A stretch of DNA of 62,521 nt from an uncultured Porphyromonadaceae bacterium (GCA_937892215.1 CALAVE010000073.1:1-62521), one strand, 5' to 3'. Shown: positions 1 through 8,873, counted from the first letter of the stretch. Program-made: numbers and translations. Notes: generated by a model from the sequence alone, not told the origin.

Positions 1-69
1 AATAGCTCAGTTGGTTAGAGCACATGACTGTTAATCATGGGGTCGTTGGTTCAAGTCCATCTTGAAGCG
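1..69 (+). tRNA. tRNA-Asn (GTT), 5' end cut by window edge
   Basis: Cloverleaf folds from the sequence: D-stem GCTC/GAGC, anticodon stem CATGA/TCATG around loop CTGTTAA (anticodon GTT), T-loop TTCAAGT. The 3' acceptor strand TTGAAGC (62-68) pairs with an expected 5' GCTTCAA of which only the final AA lies inside the window, so about five bases are missing at the left edge. Discriminator G69; no encoded CCA. The T-stem has one T-T mismatch. Confidence 0.9.
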
Positions 70-139
70 CTGGAAGTCCGGAGGCGTGATGTCTGCGGGC
101 TTCTCGTTTTATGTGGCGTAACGAAAGTGCGCCTAAGCG

Positions 140-252
140 GCCGGCACTCACTCATCGCCGAGTGGCGAGACGTCAAGTAACATCTCGGAATGAGGAACCC
201 GGCAGAGTGGTGAGGTGGCGGACATGATGGGGCCGACACTCACTCATCGCCG
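140..252 (+). repeat. Two direct copies of a 21-nt hairpin-containing unit left of the RAYT element
   Basis: Positions 140-160 and 232-252 match at 20 of 21 bases (GCCGRCACTCACTCATCGCC plus G). The first copy continues into a TCGCC/GGCGA hairpin; the second forms the left half of the palindrome that opens the RAYT-flanking arm. They look like partial extra copies of the REP-like unit. Positions 70-240 contain no convincing coding region. Confidence 0.6.
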
Positions 253-352
253 CGGCGATGACCATTGTGAAAACCCCACCATGATAGGAGCGAAGCGACT
301 GAATGGTGGGGAGGAAGGAGGCATATAAGGGGATGTTCCTTGGAGAGGAACA
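244..352 (+). repeat. Left REP-like arm (three hairpins) of the RAYT element
   Basis: Contains a perfect 18-bp palindrome at 244-261 (TCATCGCCG/CGGCGATGA), a hairpin CCCCACCAT (274-282)/ATGGTGGGG (303-311), and a hairpin TGTTCCT (334-340)/AGGAACA (346-352). The same three hairpins, in mirror order and orientation, occur at 832-938 on the other side of the transposase. Conservation is highest in the stems and in GTGAAAACCCCACCATGAT. Confidence 0.8.
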
Positions 353-363
353 CCAGTCATCTA

Positions 364-793
364 CTACATCTCGTAGTAGTCTATTCCGGCCAAATCACAG
401 AAATGTCGCAGTTCATCCTTCGAACTCATCCCTATGTGATGTGATTCTTGATTTTTTATATAGCTGATGATGTTCGTGCGGTCGGATGCAGAACAACTGA
501 ACACCGCATACTCCCTGCCCCAGCCATCGAACTTAATGAACTGCTCAATGTGAGCCTTAATGTAGTGAGTCCCACCTAATTTTAAATCGTGAACGAGGTC
601 GGAGAAGCATATCGACGGTGCGACGCGGATAAGGAAGTGGATGTGGTTAGGCATACCGTTAATAATAACCGACTGGCAATTCCGTTTAGATATTATACCT
701 GCCATATAGGCCGGCTTTGTTCTCGTTCGGAATAGTCATTTCTCCGTTCTTTGTGCGGATTACAAGATGATAGTATAATGCTGATAAACTCAT
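364..793 (-). pseudogene. REP-associated tyrosine transposase (IS200/Y1 family), frameshifted
   Basis: Y1 (HUH) transposases of the RAYT group cut and join single-stranded DNA at palindromic REP sequences. The main frame (364-705, 113 codons) carries the HUH motif in MPNHIHFLI, then WGREYAVFS and SYIKNQ, as in RAYT and IS200 proteins. It lacks the usual N-terminus. A normal start (MSLSALYYHLVIRTKNG) is found at 793 in another frame, running to a stop at 686; the two frames overlap at ..AGLYG / MAGII.., where family members read continuously. One small indel near 705 would therefore restore about 140 residues. The catalytic Tyr lies presumably in the C-terminal helix (candidate Y in SYIKNQ). 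Alternatives are programmed frameshifting or a sequencing error. Confidence 0.8.
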
Positions 794-831
794 GATGCAA
801 AATTAATAAATATATTAGTGGCGCGCAAGGT

Positions 832-938
832 GTTCCTCGTCGAGGAACGCTTATAGAGGTGGCTTGCGGTCCCCACCATTCGTTGCCCTGCGGCACATCA
901 TGGTGGGGTTTTCACAGTGGTAATCGCCTACGGCGATT
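832..938 (-). repeat. Right REP-like arm (three hairpins) of the RAYT element
   Basis: Mirror image of 244-352: hairpin GTTCCTC (832-838)/GAGGAAC (842-848), hairpin CCCCACCAT (871-879)/ATGGTGGGG (900-908), hairpin AATCGCC (922-928)/GGCGATT (932-938). Loop sequences differ from the left arm while stems agree. The rest of 794-1132 holds only this arm and the dnaX promoter; no gene is seen. Confidence 0.8.
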
Positions 939-1053
939 TGCGCAGCACGTCCACCTTGGGTATCAGTCGGCTATTCAGGCTTGTAGTCGTCGTTCGTGCC
1001 CTGTGGCGGTGAGGGTTTTAGTAGGTTTCGAATAGAGTGTGTGGAAAGTTTTA

Positions 1054-1085
1054 TTTGGAGATGCGGAAGAAAAGCATTACCTTTG
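1054..1085 (+). promoter_or_regulatory. dnaX promoter
   Basis: TTTG at 1054-1057, 20-nt spacer, TACCTTTG at 1078-1085: a full match to the Bacteroidota primary sigma consensus (TTTG, 19-21 nt, TAnnTTTG), about 47 bases before the dnaX start. Confidence 0.75.
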
Positions 1086-1132
1086 TATTTAATCCGTGAA
1101 GGCGGAGAACGAGGATAAATAAGTTACTGAAA

Positions 1133-2908
1133 ATGAGTGAAAGTTACATAGTATCAGCAAGGAAGTATCGTCCGTCGTCGTTTGCCACGGTGGTGGGGCA
1201 GAGGGCGCTGACTCATACGCTGAAGACGGCGATAGCGAGCGACAGGCTGGCACACGCCTATCTGTTCTGCGGCCCGCGTGGCGTGGGCAAGACGTCGTGT
1301 GCGCGTATTTTCGCCAAGACCATCAACTGCCAGCATCGCACCCCCGACGGCGAGGCGTGCAACGAGTGCGAGTCGTGTCAGGCGTTCAACGAGCAGCGCT
1401 CCTACAACATCGTGGAGCTGGACGCTGCCAGCAACAACTCGGTGGACGATATCCGCAACCTCACCGACCAGGTGCGTATCCCGCCGCAGATAGGACGCTA
1501 CAAGGTGTTTATCATCGATGAGGTTCACATGCTTTCCACCGCCGCGTTCAACGCGTTCCTCAAGACGCTGGAGGAGCCGCCCGAGTATGCGGTGTTCATC
1601 CTGGCTACCACCGAGAAGCAGAAGGTGATTCCCACCATTCTCTCGCGATGCCAAATCTACGATTTCGCGCGCATCACCGTGCCCGACATCGTGGCGCAGT
1701 TGCAGTACATAGGCGCGCAGGAGGGTATCACGGCCGAGCCGGCCGCACTCAACGTGATTGCGCAGAAGGCCGACGGTGCCATGCGCGACGCCCTGTCGAT
1801 CTACGACCAGGTGGCGGCCTCTACGCAGGGCAACATCACCTACCAGAGTGCTATCGACAACCTGAACGTGCTGGACTATGACTACTATTTCCGTCTGGAT
1901 GAGACTTTCCTTATCGGCGCGGTGACCGACGCTCTGCTCATCTACAAGGAAATACGCGACAAGGGCTTCGACTCGCTGTTCTTCGTGAACGGCTTGGCGC
2001 AGCACCTGCGCGACCTCATGGTGGCCGCCACTCCGGCCACGGCAAGTCTGCTGGAGATGAATCAGGAGGTGGCACAGCGATATGTGGCGCAGGCGGCCAA
2101 GTTCGGGCCTCGCTTCTTCTACAAGGCAATGGACCTGTGCAACGATTGTGACATTAATTACCGTCAGACGAGCAACAAGCAGTTTCTGGTGGAGCTCACG
2201 CTGATAAAGATATGCCAGATTCTAAATGCCGAGCCGCAACCGGCATCAGGCACCGAGCCCATGAAGCCTGTGAAGGCGACGACACCACCGCCTGCCGCCG
2301 CTAATCCTGCGCCGGCATCCCAAGTTGCCCCGGCTCCCGCATCACAAGTTCCGGCTGCCCCGGCCCCAGCATCGATGTCGGCTCCGGTGCCAACTCCACC
2401 GCCGCCGGTAGTGCCACAGACCGCTCCGGCTTCGAGGCGCGTGATATCGGCTCAGCAGCCTCACAAGCGAGTGATGATAAGCAATGTGACTCCGGCTGCG
2501 AAGAAGGAGGACGGCGTGGCACCGGCCCCGGCAGGGCAGGTGCGACGTGAGCCATTCACCGAGGAACAACTGGTGGCAGCATGGAACGATTTCATAGTGA
2601 AAAATCCTCAGGATAAGATAATTATTAACACCATGCGCACCTCGCTGCCGGTGAAGCAGGACGACACCACCTACCAGGTGCGAGTGGAGAGTGATGTGCA
2701 GGTCAACTTCATGGAGTCGCAGAAAAGCAAGATACTGTCGTTTCTGCGCGCTGCGCTGAACAATGATTTCCTGGCGCTGAACGTGGTGAAGGTGGAAGCA
2801 GCACCGCGCGCCACGGTGATGACACAGCACGAACTTGTGAAAGACCTGGCCAAGCGAAATCAGAACCTGCAGCAGCTCATCACTGATTTCAAGTTGGGAC
2901 TGGCATAA
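1133..2908 (+). CDS. dnaX: DNA polymerase III subunit gamma/tau
   Basis: Clamp-loader ATPase that loads the sliding clamp and couples the replicative polymerases. 591 residues. AAA+ domain at the N-terminus: Walker A GPRGVGKT (47-54), zinc-binding cysteines C66, C76, C79, C82, Walker B IIDE (127-130), sensor/arginine-finger segment SRC (171-173). Residues about 370-455 form a Pro/Ala-rich linker typical of tau, followed by a C-terminal domain. No clear slippery site for a gamma form was recognised. It stands alone, with its own promoter upstream and a hairpin downstream. A long antisense reading frame inside it is a codon-bias shadow. Confidence 0.97.
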   Translation: MSESYIVSARKYRPSSFATVVGQRALTHTLKTAIASDRLAHAYLFCGPRGVGKTSCARIFAKTINCQHRTPDGEACNECESCQAFNEQRSYNIVELDAASNNSVDDIRNLTDQVRIPPQIGRYKVFIIDEVHMLSTAAFNAFLKTLEEPPEYAVFILATTEKQKVIPTILSRCQIYDFARITVPDIVAQLQYIGAQEGITAEPAALNVIAQKADGAMRDALSIYDQVAASTQGNITYQSAIDNLNVLDYDYYFRLDETFLIGAVTDALLIYKEIRDKGFDSLFFVNGLAQHLRDLMVAATPATASLLEMNQEVAQRYVAQAAKFGPRFFYKAMDLCNDCDINYRQTSNKQFLVELTLIKICQILNAEPQPASGTEPMKPVKATTPPPAAANPAPASQVAPAPASQVPAAPAPASMSAPVPTPPPPVVPQTAPASRRVISAQQPHKRVMISNVTPAAKKEDGVAPAPAGQVRREPFTEEQLVAAWNDFIVKNPQDKIIINTMRTSLPVKQDDTTYQVRVESDVQVNFMESQKSKILSFLRAALNNDFLALNVVKVEAAPRATVMTQHELVKDLAKRNQNLQQLITDFKLGLA

Positions 2909-2953
2909 GAGAACCCGACGCGAAGTGTCTCCGCGGAAAAAACATAACGAAAC

Positions 2954-2990
2954 GGGCGCAAAAAGAGCGAAAAAGCTTGATTTTGCGCCC
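2954..2990 (+). terminator. Hairpin downstream of dnaX
   Basis: Ten-base stem GGGCGCAAAA (2954-2963)/TTTTGCGCCC (2981-2990), 45 bases after the dnaX stop. The following T tract is weak (TCTTGCTT), so termination efficiency is uncertain. Confidence 0.5.
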
Positions 2991-3092
2991 TCTTGCTTAC
3001 AAAATGAAACAAAAGTGTTTGAAAAACAGTCCGGATTGATATAATACGCTGATTGATAGAAAATAAAACTTTTGAAAAATTATATCAGTAAG

Positions 3093-3125
3093 TTTGGGAA
3101 ATACCGAAACTTATTAGTATATTTG
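3093..3125 (+). promoter_or_regulatory. Promoter of the 831-residue secreted protein
   Basis: TTTG at 3093-3096, 21-nt spacer, TATATTTG at 3118-3125: exact Bacteroidota consensus, 41 bases before the start codon. Confidence 0.75.
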
Positions 3126-3166
3126 CACCAAATATTCTATAAATTTTATTTTTAAAAACTACTATT

Positions 3167-5662
3167 ATGAGAAAAATCTTTACACTTTTGATGGCGTGCG
3201 TACTTGCATTCGCTGCAGGTGCCACCGACATTGTGTTTGATTCCAACCCCGAGGGCGGAACAAAAGGCTCTAACACCACAGCCAGCGGCGCTGACCAGAT
3301 GTCGAAGGACGGTGTTACAATCAGCACCACAGCCGGCGGTTTCGGCTGCACCGGAACCGATGCACCTTACTGGGCTTATCGTCTGGCTAAGAACTCAACC
3401 ACTACAATCAAGGCCGACCAGGCAATAACCAAGATTGTGTTTGAGTGTGTGACCACAGGAAGCACCGACTATAGTGCAGGCGGATTCACGGCCGATAATC
3501 TTACAATCAGCACGGACAAAGCAACTGCCACATGGGAAGGCAACGCTACCGAAGTTCAGGTTGTGGCAGGCGGCCACCAGGTGCGTGCCACCAAGATAAC
3601 CGTCACCGTGGGCGGTGAGGCCGGCGTTAGCGCTCCTGTGTTCAGCGTTAAGGAAGGTACTTACTATGCACCCATTGAGGTGACTATCACTTGCCCCACC
3701 AGCGGTGCCACTATCAAGTATTCTACCGGCGGCGCCGAGCAGACCTACAGCGCTCCTATCGCAATCAGCACTAACACCACGCTGACTGCCTACGCTGAGA
3801 AGGACGGCAAGAAGAGCACAACAACCACTGCAACCTACGAGTTCGCAACCGCTACTAACGTTAACAGCATCGCTGCTTACAAGGTTGTGGATGACGGAAC
3901 TAAGGTTCTCTTCACAATCCCCGTTACAGTGCTGGCTCAGTACAACATGAACATGTACGTTACCGACGGCAAGGACTATATGCTGGTTTACGGCAATACA
4001 GGTCAGACCTACAAGAACGGTGACGTGATTCCCGCAGGTTTCAGTGGCGAGAAGAAGACCTACAACGGCGAGCCCGAACTCTCGGTTTACGATACCGACA
4101 ACTTCAAGGCTGCTTCGAGCAACAGCCCCGTTGAGGCTGAACTGGCTCAGACTGTTGACATCAACGCTTCTTACTTCGGCAAGCTCATCTATATGCCTAA
4201 CGTGACCATCAGCGGCATCAACAAGAGCAACTTCAACATTGCCGACGGTGCTGGTTCCATCCCGGGCTACAACTCGATGGGTGCCAAACTGCCGACCGAG
4301 GCTGAGGCTGCTGCCACTACTTACAACATCACAGGTATCGTGGGCGCTTACAAGGCTAAGGACGCCACCGAAATCACATATCAGGTTCTCCCCGTTTCAA
4401 TCGAAGATGTGAACGGCGGCGGTGGCGGCGGTGAAACCGGCGACATGACTATCGCTAAGTTCAACGAACTGCCCGACAACACCGAGGTTACTTTCGACGG
4501 AACAGTTACAGTTCTGGGTCAGCAGGGCAGTTACCTGTATGTGAAGGATGCTACCGGCTACATGCTGATTTACGGAAGCACAGGTCAAACCTATAAGAAG
4601 GGCGACATCATCCCCAGCGGATTCGGCGGCAAGAAGACCACTTACAACGGCGAGCCTGAGCTTGCAAGTCCCACAGGCTTCCAGTCTTCGGTAAGCTCAG
4701 AGGATGTTAATCCCGAGACGATCACCGTTAGCGGTATCAACCACGATAACTGGGGTAAGTACGTTCTCCTAAAGGGCGTTACTCTGGACCTGACTGCTAA
4801 GACTATCACCGACGCAACCGGAACTATCGGCTACTACGACCGCTTCAGCGTAACATTCCCCGCCGACGGAACCACTTGCGACATCCTTGGTATCGTTGCT
4901 TCTTACGGCAAGCAGACTGTTTATCAGCTGCTCCCAACCGAATTCCCGGGCATCGAGGCTGTTGTTCCCGAGGTCGCTAACCTGAAGGGTGCAATCGGTG
5001 CTACCACTAAGGTGAAACTCACCGGCGAAATGTCGGTAGTATATCAGAACGGACGTTACCTGTATGTTAAGGACGCTACAGCAAGCACGCTGATTTATGG
5101 CGACCTGGGCAAGACCTACAAGCGCGGTGACAAGATTGCCGGTGGTGCTGAGTTCACTTGGAACGCATCTTACAACGAGCTCGTTCCGGTTGACGCTTCT
5201 CAGCTTGCCGATGGCGTTGCCGGAGCAAAGGTTGAGGCCAACGAGTTCGCTCTTGAGGAGATTTCTCAAGATATGGTTAACGAGTATGTGCTTGTTCCTA
5301 ACTGCACTATCGCAGTGGAAGATGAGGCTAACAGAAACTACACCATTAACGATGGTACTCTGGATATGACAATGCACAACCAGTTCTATGGCGATTACTA
5401 TTTCCCCAACGTTCAAATTCCTACCGAGGGAACTCACGCCATCTACGCGTTCGTAAGCGTTTACAAGGGCGCTATCCAGCTCTATCCCGTGTTCTTCGAC
5501 GACGACACCAGCGTGGCCGACCTCAATGCCGACAAGGACGTTAAGGGCGTGCGCTACTACAACCTGCTGGGCGTTGAGAGCAACGAGCCGTTCCAGGGTG
5601 TGAACGTGGTGGTTACCACTTACACCGATGGCACAAAGGCTGCTAAGAAGGTTATCAAGTAA
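3167..5662 (+). CDS. Large secreted protein: chitobiase-type domain, three OB-fold repeats, short sorting-like tail
   Basis: 831 residues with a signal peptide (MRKIFTLLMACVLAFAAGA). Residues about 155-225 resemble the Ig-like C-terminal domain of chitobiase/hexosaminidase (CHB_HEX_C: GATIKYSTGG..). Three successive OB-fold-like units follow (about 228-415, 424-580, 603-785), each with the signature YvkD..yMLiYG.tGqTYk.GD.I. A GGGGG linker separates units 1 and 2. The last 40 residues (GVRYYNLLG...VNVVVTTYTDG...KKVIK) resemble the short surface-sorting tails of Bacteroidales. Related modules recur in the proteins at 17981-20863 and 41990-43426, which end in dockerin repeats instead. No catalytic domain is visible; surface binding or scaffolding is an inference. 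Confidence 0.8.
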   Translation: MRKIFTLLMACVLAFAAGATDIVFDSNPEGGTKGSNTTASGADQMSKDGVTISTTAGGFGCTGTDAPYWAYRLAKNSTTTIKADQAITKIVFECVTTGSTDYSAGGFTADNLTISTDKATATWEGNATEVQVVAGGHQVRATKITVTVGGEAGVSAPVFSVKEGTYYAPIEVTITCPTSGATIKYSTGGAEQTYSAPIAISTNTTLTAYAEKDGKKSTTTTATYEFATATNVNSIAAYKVVDDGTKVLFTIPVTVLAQYNMNMYVTDGKDYMLVYGNTGQTYKNGDVIPAGFSGEKKTYNGEPELSVYDTDNFKAASSNSPVEAELAQTVDINASYFGKLIYMPNVTISGINKSNFNIADGAGSIPGYNSMGAKLPTEAEAAATTYNITGIVGAYKAKDATEITYQVLPVSIEDVNGGGGGGETGDMTIAKFNELPDNTEVTFDGTVTVLGQQGSYLYVKDATGYMLIYGSTGQTYKKGDIIPSGFGGKKTTYNGEPELASPTGFQSSVSSEDVNPETITVSGINHDNWGKYVLLKGVTLDLTAKTITDATGTIGYYDRFSVTFPADGTTCDILGIVASYGKQTVYQLLPTEFPGIEAVVPEVANLKGAIGATTKVKLTGEMSVVYQNGRYLYVKDATASTLIYGDLGKTYKRGDKIAGGAEFTWNASYNELVPVDASQLADGVAGAKVEANEFALEEISQDMVNEYVLVPNCTIAVEDEANRNYTINDGTLDMTMHNQFYGDYYFPNVQIPTEGTHAIYAFVSVYKGAIQLYPVFFDDDTSVADLNADKDVKGVRYYNLLGVESNEPFQGVNVVVTTYTDGTKAAKKVIK

Positions 5663-5684
5663 TTAGGTACTTGGATAATAAGAT

Positions 5685-5722
5685 AAAAAGTGTGGCTCGC
5701 TCAGTGCGGGCCACGCTTTTTT
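5685..5722 (+). terminator. Rho-independent terminator after the 831-residue gene
   Basis: Stem AAAAAGTGTGGC/GCCACGCTTTTT followed by T bases; one T-G pair, the rest Watson-Crick. It lies 22 bases after the stop codon. Confidence 0.8.
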
Positions 5723-5761
5723 AACCCAATTTCGTCGGCCTAATGGCCGATTCGGGATTAA
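5721..5761. repeat. Short palindromic repeat at the 3' end of the serine hydrolase operon
   Basis: GGCCTAATGGCC hairpin flanked by near-complementary TTAACCC.. and ..GGGATTAA. Bases 5734-5761 match 46327-46354 at 26 of 28 positions. In both places the repeat sits 11-18 bases after the stop codon of a minus-strand gene. Confidence 0.6.
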
Positions 5762-5772
5762 GTGCGGGGAAA

Positions 5773-7251
5773 TCAGTAGTTGGTGGAAATGGTGACTTTG
5801 CCCTTTGCCGTGATGGTGAACGTGCGGCGCACAATCCACGATGTGTAATAGGTGCTGAATACGAGTCCGCCTTTGCTTGGGGCGTAGGTCCCGGCCACGG
5901 TAAAGGTGTTTTTGATTCCGGTTACATGGTCGCGCCCGTCGGGGGTATCACCGTAGATGTAAGGGGGTGCCACTTGCGAGTTGCCCGTTTCCCATTCGTC
6001 ACGGCCATGGACTATCTCTTCCACCAGTCCGCTCTCCTTGGTCACGCGTAGCACCACTCGGTCGCTGTCGGCGGGTATAATCCTGATGCTCTTGTAGCCA
6101 TAGTCGTTCTTCTGTACCTTCAGCGTCTTGTTGAGCAGTTTCTTGTTGATCTTGGCGTTGCTTTTGGGTGCAGCCGTGGGCAGGGTGATGCTGGCGCATG
6201 TCTGGCGCATCTCATTTTCATCGTTGGCATTCTCGGCAAATTCGTGGTCTTTCACGCCTGGCAGCAGCGTGTTCCAGATGGTGGAGAGTTCGGGGTACTG
6301 GTTGCTTGCGATGCCGTTAATCACTACCACCAGATCCTTTTCAGGAACCATTACTATGTACTGACCGTAGGCGCCATCGGCACGGAACGCTGTCGGGCAG
6401 ATGCAGCGCCAGAACAGGTATCCGTAACCCTGATTCACTTCCGACGGGGTGTTGCCCGGGAACTTGAAATTGATTTGCTTGGTGGTGGCCTGGTCGAGCC
6501 ATTGCTTGCTCACTATTTGGCGGCCGAACCAGTTGCCGCCGTTGAGAATCATAATGCCCGTTTTCGCCAGCGACTCGGCCTGTAGTCTCAGACCCCATCC
6601 GCCGCAGTTCGTCCCGTCGGGGCTCTCTTCCCAGTCCACGGTGTTGATGCTCATAGGGGTGAAGAGTTCCTCACGCAGGTAGTCTAACAGTTTCTTGCCT
6701 GTTACGCGCTGTATGATGGCGCTCAGGACAAATGTGCACATGTTGTCGTAGCGGAAGCGCCCCTGCTCGTCGAAGGGCTTTGCCAGCCACGTCTTTATCC
6801 AGTCGGAGTTGGCGGTGATGCCCCAGTCGGGCGCTATTCCGCTACTCATGGTCAGAAGATGACGTATTGTGAGCGTGCCGAGTTCAGGACTGGCGGTCGC
6901 CGGCAGTTTGTCCGGGAGGAACTTGGCCACTTTATCGTCGATGGATAGCAGCCCCTCATCCACGGCTATGCCCACTGCCAGGCTTGTGAACGCCTTGCTG
7001 CAGGAAAACAGTGTGTGCACGTCTTGCGCTGTGAATGGTGCCGGGTGTGCTTCGGCAATTACGTTGCCGTGGCGAATCACCAGCAGGTGGTGAATCTCGG
7101 TGCCAGGCAGGCTTGTGATTTCGTTAACCCACTGGCGAACTACTGCCGGGTCCACATTCTGAGCCGACGCTGTGGTGCGCGGCAACACTCCGGTCTGTGC
7201 CAAAAGCACCGAAGGAATGAGTGCAACGATGAGTGAGAGAAGTTGTTTCAT
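5773..7251 (-). CDS. Exported serine hydrolase, class C beta-lactamase family (paralogue 3)
   Basis: 492 residues; signal peptide MKQLLSLIVALIPSVLLA. Member of the penicillin-binding/beta-lactamase class C fold that includes esterases, D-aminopeptidases and PBP4*-like enzymes. Nucleophile motif S83-C-S-K86, second motif Y168-D-N170, third-motif region GAYGQ (293-297). A C-terminal beta-rich segment of about 100 residues (380-492) is shared with the two paralogues upstream. Last of three tandem genes (8-nt gap). The complete Y-x-N motif makes it the most canonical of the three. Substrate unknown; peptidoglycan or ester hydrolysis is possible. Nothing here marks it as an antibiotic-resistance enzyme. 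Confidence 0.85.
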   Translation of the reverse strand: MKQLLSLIVALIPSVLLAQTGVLPRTTASAQNVDPAVVRQWVNEITSLPGTEIHHLLVIRHGNVIAEAHPAPFTAQDVHTLFSCSKAFTSLAVGIAVDEGLLSIDDKVAKFLPDKLPATASPELGTLTIRHLLTMSSGIAPDWGITANSDWIKTWLAKPFDEQGRFRYDNMCTFVLSAIIQRVTGKKLLDYLREELFTPMSINTVDWEESPDGTNCGGWGLRLQAESLAKTGIMILNGGNWFGRQIVSKQWLDQATTKQINFKFPGNTPSEVNQGYGYLFWRCICPTAFRADGAYGQYIVMVPEKDLVVVINGIASNQYPELSTIWNTLLPGVKDHEFAENANDENEMRQTCASITLPTAAPKSNAKINKKLLNKTLKVQKNDYGYKSIRIIPADSDRVVLRVTKESGLVEEIVHGRDEWETGNSQVAPPYIYGDTPDGRDHVTGIKNTFTVAGTYAPSKGGLVFSTYYTSWIVRRTFTITAKGKVTISTNY

Positions 7252-7259
7252 GTTGGCGG

Positions 7260-8873
7260 TTAATTGAATAGCACTGTTTGTGAAGTCTCCGGGTTAAAAT
7301 TGTCTTGTATGGTGATTTCATCGTTCCAGAAATCTAATTTGATGTCGCGGTGCGTAACCCAGTTGACGTAATTTAGCGAAATGCTGAGCGTGTGAGGTCC
7401 TGTCCACGCATAGCTGCCTGCCACTTTCCATTCGCCGTGCAGGCCCGCGAGGGCATTCAAGGCTTTCATGTCGTAGGGTGGTGGACAGGAGTTGCTGCTT
7501 GTGAGCCATTTGCCGTATCCGCATGGAATCACGGCCGTGTTCTCTGCTTCGTCGGTGATTGTGAGGGTGCAAACGCTGTCGGCAATGCTCACCGCGAAGG
7601 TGCGCACGTTCATTTCGTTGCCGGCTAAGCGGTGAGTCTTCTTGCCTGTGTATTGCTTTTCGTTAGTGTTGAACAGTTCGCCGCTCACCGGCTTGTGGTC
7701 CAGGCTCTGCAGGTGCGCCATGATGTCGCTCTCAAGTCCGCTGTCGCCTCGTGGCTGTGGCAGGCACGCGGGAAACAGCACGCTCCAGATGGCCTTGAAT
7801 GCCGAGCCGTAGCCCGGTGTGGAGCCGTTAATCACCACCACCAGGTCGCGTTCGCGATTCATGTAGATAGTCTGTCCGTTGAGCCCTATGGCAAAAAATG
7901 CTTCAAACGTTGGGTGGTGCAGAATCTTGGTCTGATAGCCGTAGGCCTCCCAGAATTTCACTAATTCAGGCTCCTTGCCGGTGAACCAGCTCTTTATGTG
8001 CGCCCAGGCGAGTTTTATGTAGTATTTGATTTTGCCTATTGCGGTTTTGGGAATGTCGGGCTTGGGAACGTAGTTTCGGAATTGTTCGGACGTCATTTCC
8101 TCAATCCACTTGCGACTCACAAGCTGACGGCCGTCCCACTTGCCGTAGTTAAGCAGAAGCACGCCCAGTTTGGCCTGTGATTCGGTCTTGAGCCGCAGTC
8201 CCCATCCGCCGCAGTTCGTCCCGTCGGGGCTTTCCTCCCAGTCGGCCTCGGTGATGCCTATGGGTGTGAACAGGTTCTCGTTCAGGAAATCAAGCAATTT
8301 CATGCCTGTTACTTTCTGAACGATGGCGCTGAGCATGAAAGTGCTCATGGTGTCGTATTCCCAGTCGGTTCCAGGCTCGGCCGCCATGCCGCGTTCCAGC
8401 CACCCCAGCACCCAGTCGTTGTATCTTTCGCGTGTTAACGGGTTGTTCTTGATGCCCGATGTCATGGTGAGCAGGTGCTTCACAGTCACTTCGCTAAGTC
8501 GTGGGTCGGCATCTGAGGGAACTTTGTCGGGGAAAAACGAGACCACTTTGTCGGTGACGTTCAGCAACCCTTTGTCGGCAGCAATGCCCACCGCCAGTGC
8601 CGTGACTGTCTTACTGCACGAGTACAAGGTGTGCGTGTCCTCAGCGGCAAACGGGCTCGGATGGGCCTCAGCCACCACGCGGCCGTGTCGCACTACCATC
8701 AGATGATGAATCTGAGTGTTGGGCAGGGTGCGCAGGGTGTCGATAAAGTTCATCAGCCCCAGTTCGTCGATGCCTTGCGATGCCGCTGTGGCTCGAGGCA
8801 GCTCGGCGGCGTTAATGCCTGCCAGAAAAGAGGCGGCTATTGTTAACAGGGATATAAGCCGGATTCGGAGCAT
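7260..8873 (-). CDS. Exported serine hydrolase, class C beta-lactamase family (paralogue 2)
   Basis: 537 residues with a signal peptide ending near ..LAGINA. Nucleophile motif SCSK is intact, but the second motif reads YDT (..WEYDTMSTFML) where Y-x-N is usual. It has an extra segment of about 35 residues (KTAIGKIKYYIKLAWAHIKS) before the third-motif region that the paralogues lack. Shared signatures are WEESPDGTNCGGWGL and INGSTPG. Middle gene of the tandem set; stop and start codons are separated by about 10 nt on both sides, so one transcript is likely. Substrate unknown. Confidence 0.83.
   Translation of the reverse strand: MLRIRLISLLTIAASFLAGINAAELPRATAASQGIDELGLMNFIDTLRTLPNTQIHHLMVVRHGRVVAEAHPSPFAAEDTHTLYSCSKTVTALAVGIAADKGLLNVTDKVVSFFPDKVPSDADPRLSEVTVKHLLTMTSGIKNNPLTRERYNDWVLGWLERGMAAEPGTDWEYDTMSTFMLSAIVQKVTGMKLLDFLNENLFTPIGITEADWEESPDGTNCGGWGLRLKTESQAKLGVLLLNYGKWDGRQLVSRKWIEEMTSEQFRNYVPKPDIPKTAIGKIKYYIKLAWAHIKSWFTGKEPELVKFWEAYGYQTKILHHPTFEAFFAIGLNGQTIYMNRERDLVVVINGSTPGYGSAFKAIWSVLFPACLPQPRGDSGLESDIMAHLQSLDHKPVSGELFNTNEKQYTGKKTHRLAGNEMNVRTFAVSIADSVCTLTITDEAENTAVIPCGYGKWLTSSNSCPPPYDMKALNALAGLHGEWKVAGSYAWTGPHTLSISLNYVNWVTHRDIKLDFWNDEITIQDNFNPETSQTVLFN

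Noticed and set aside
1154..2005. Long antisense open frame inside dnaX (and a similar one at 12051-12962 inside the Cthe_2159-like gene).
   Set aside because: Opposite-strand shadows of strongly biased codon use; no recognisable protein features, and the sense frames have clear domains.
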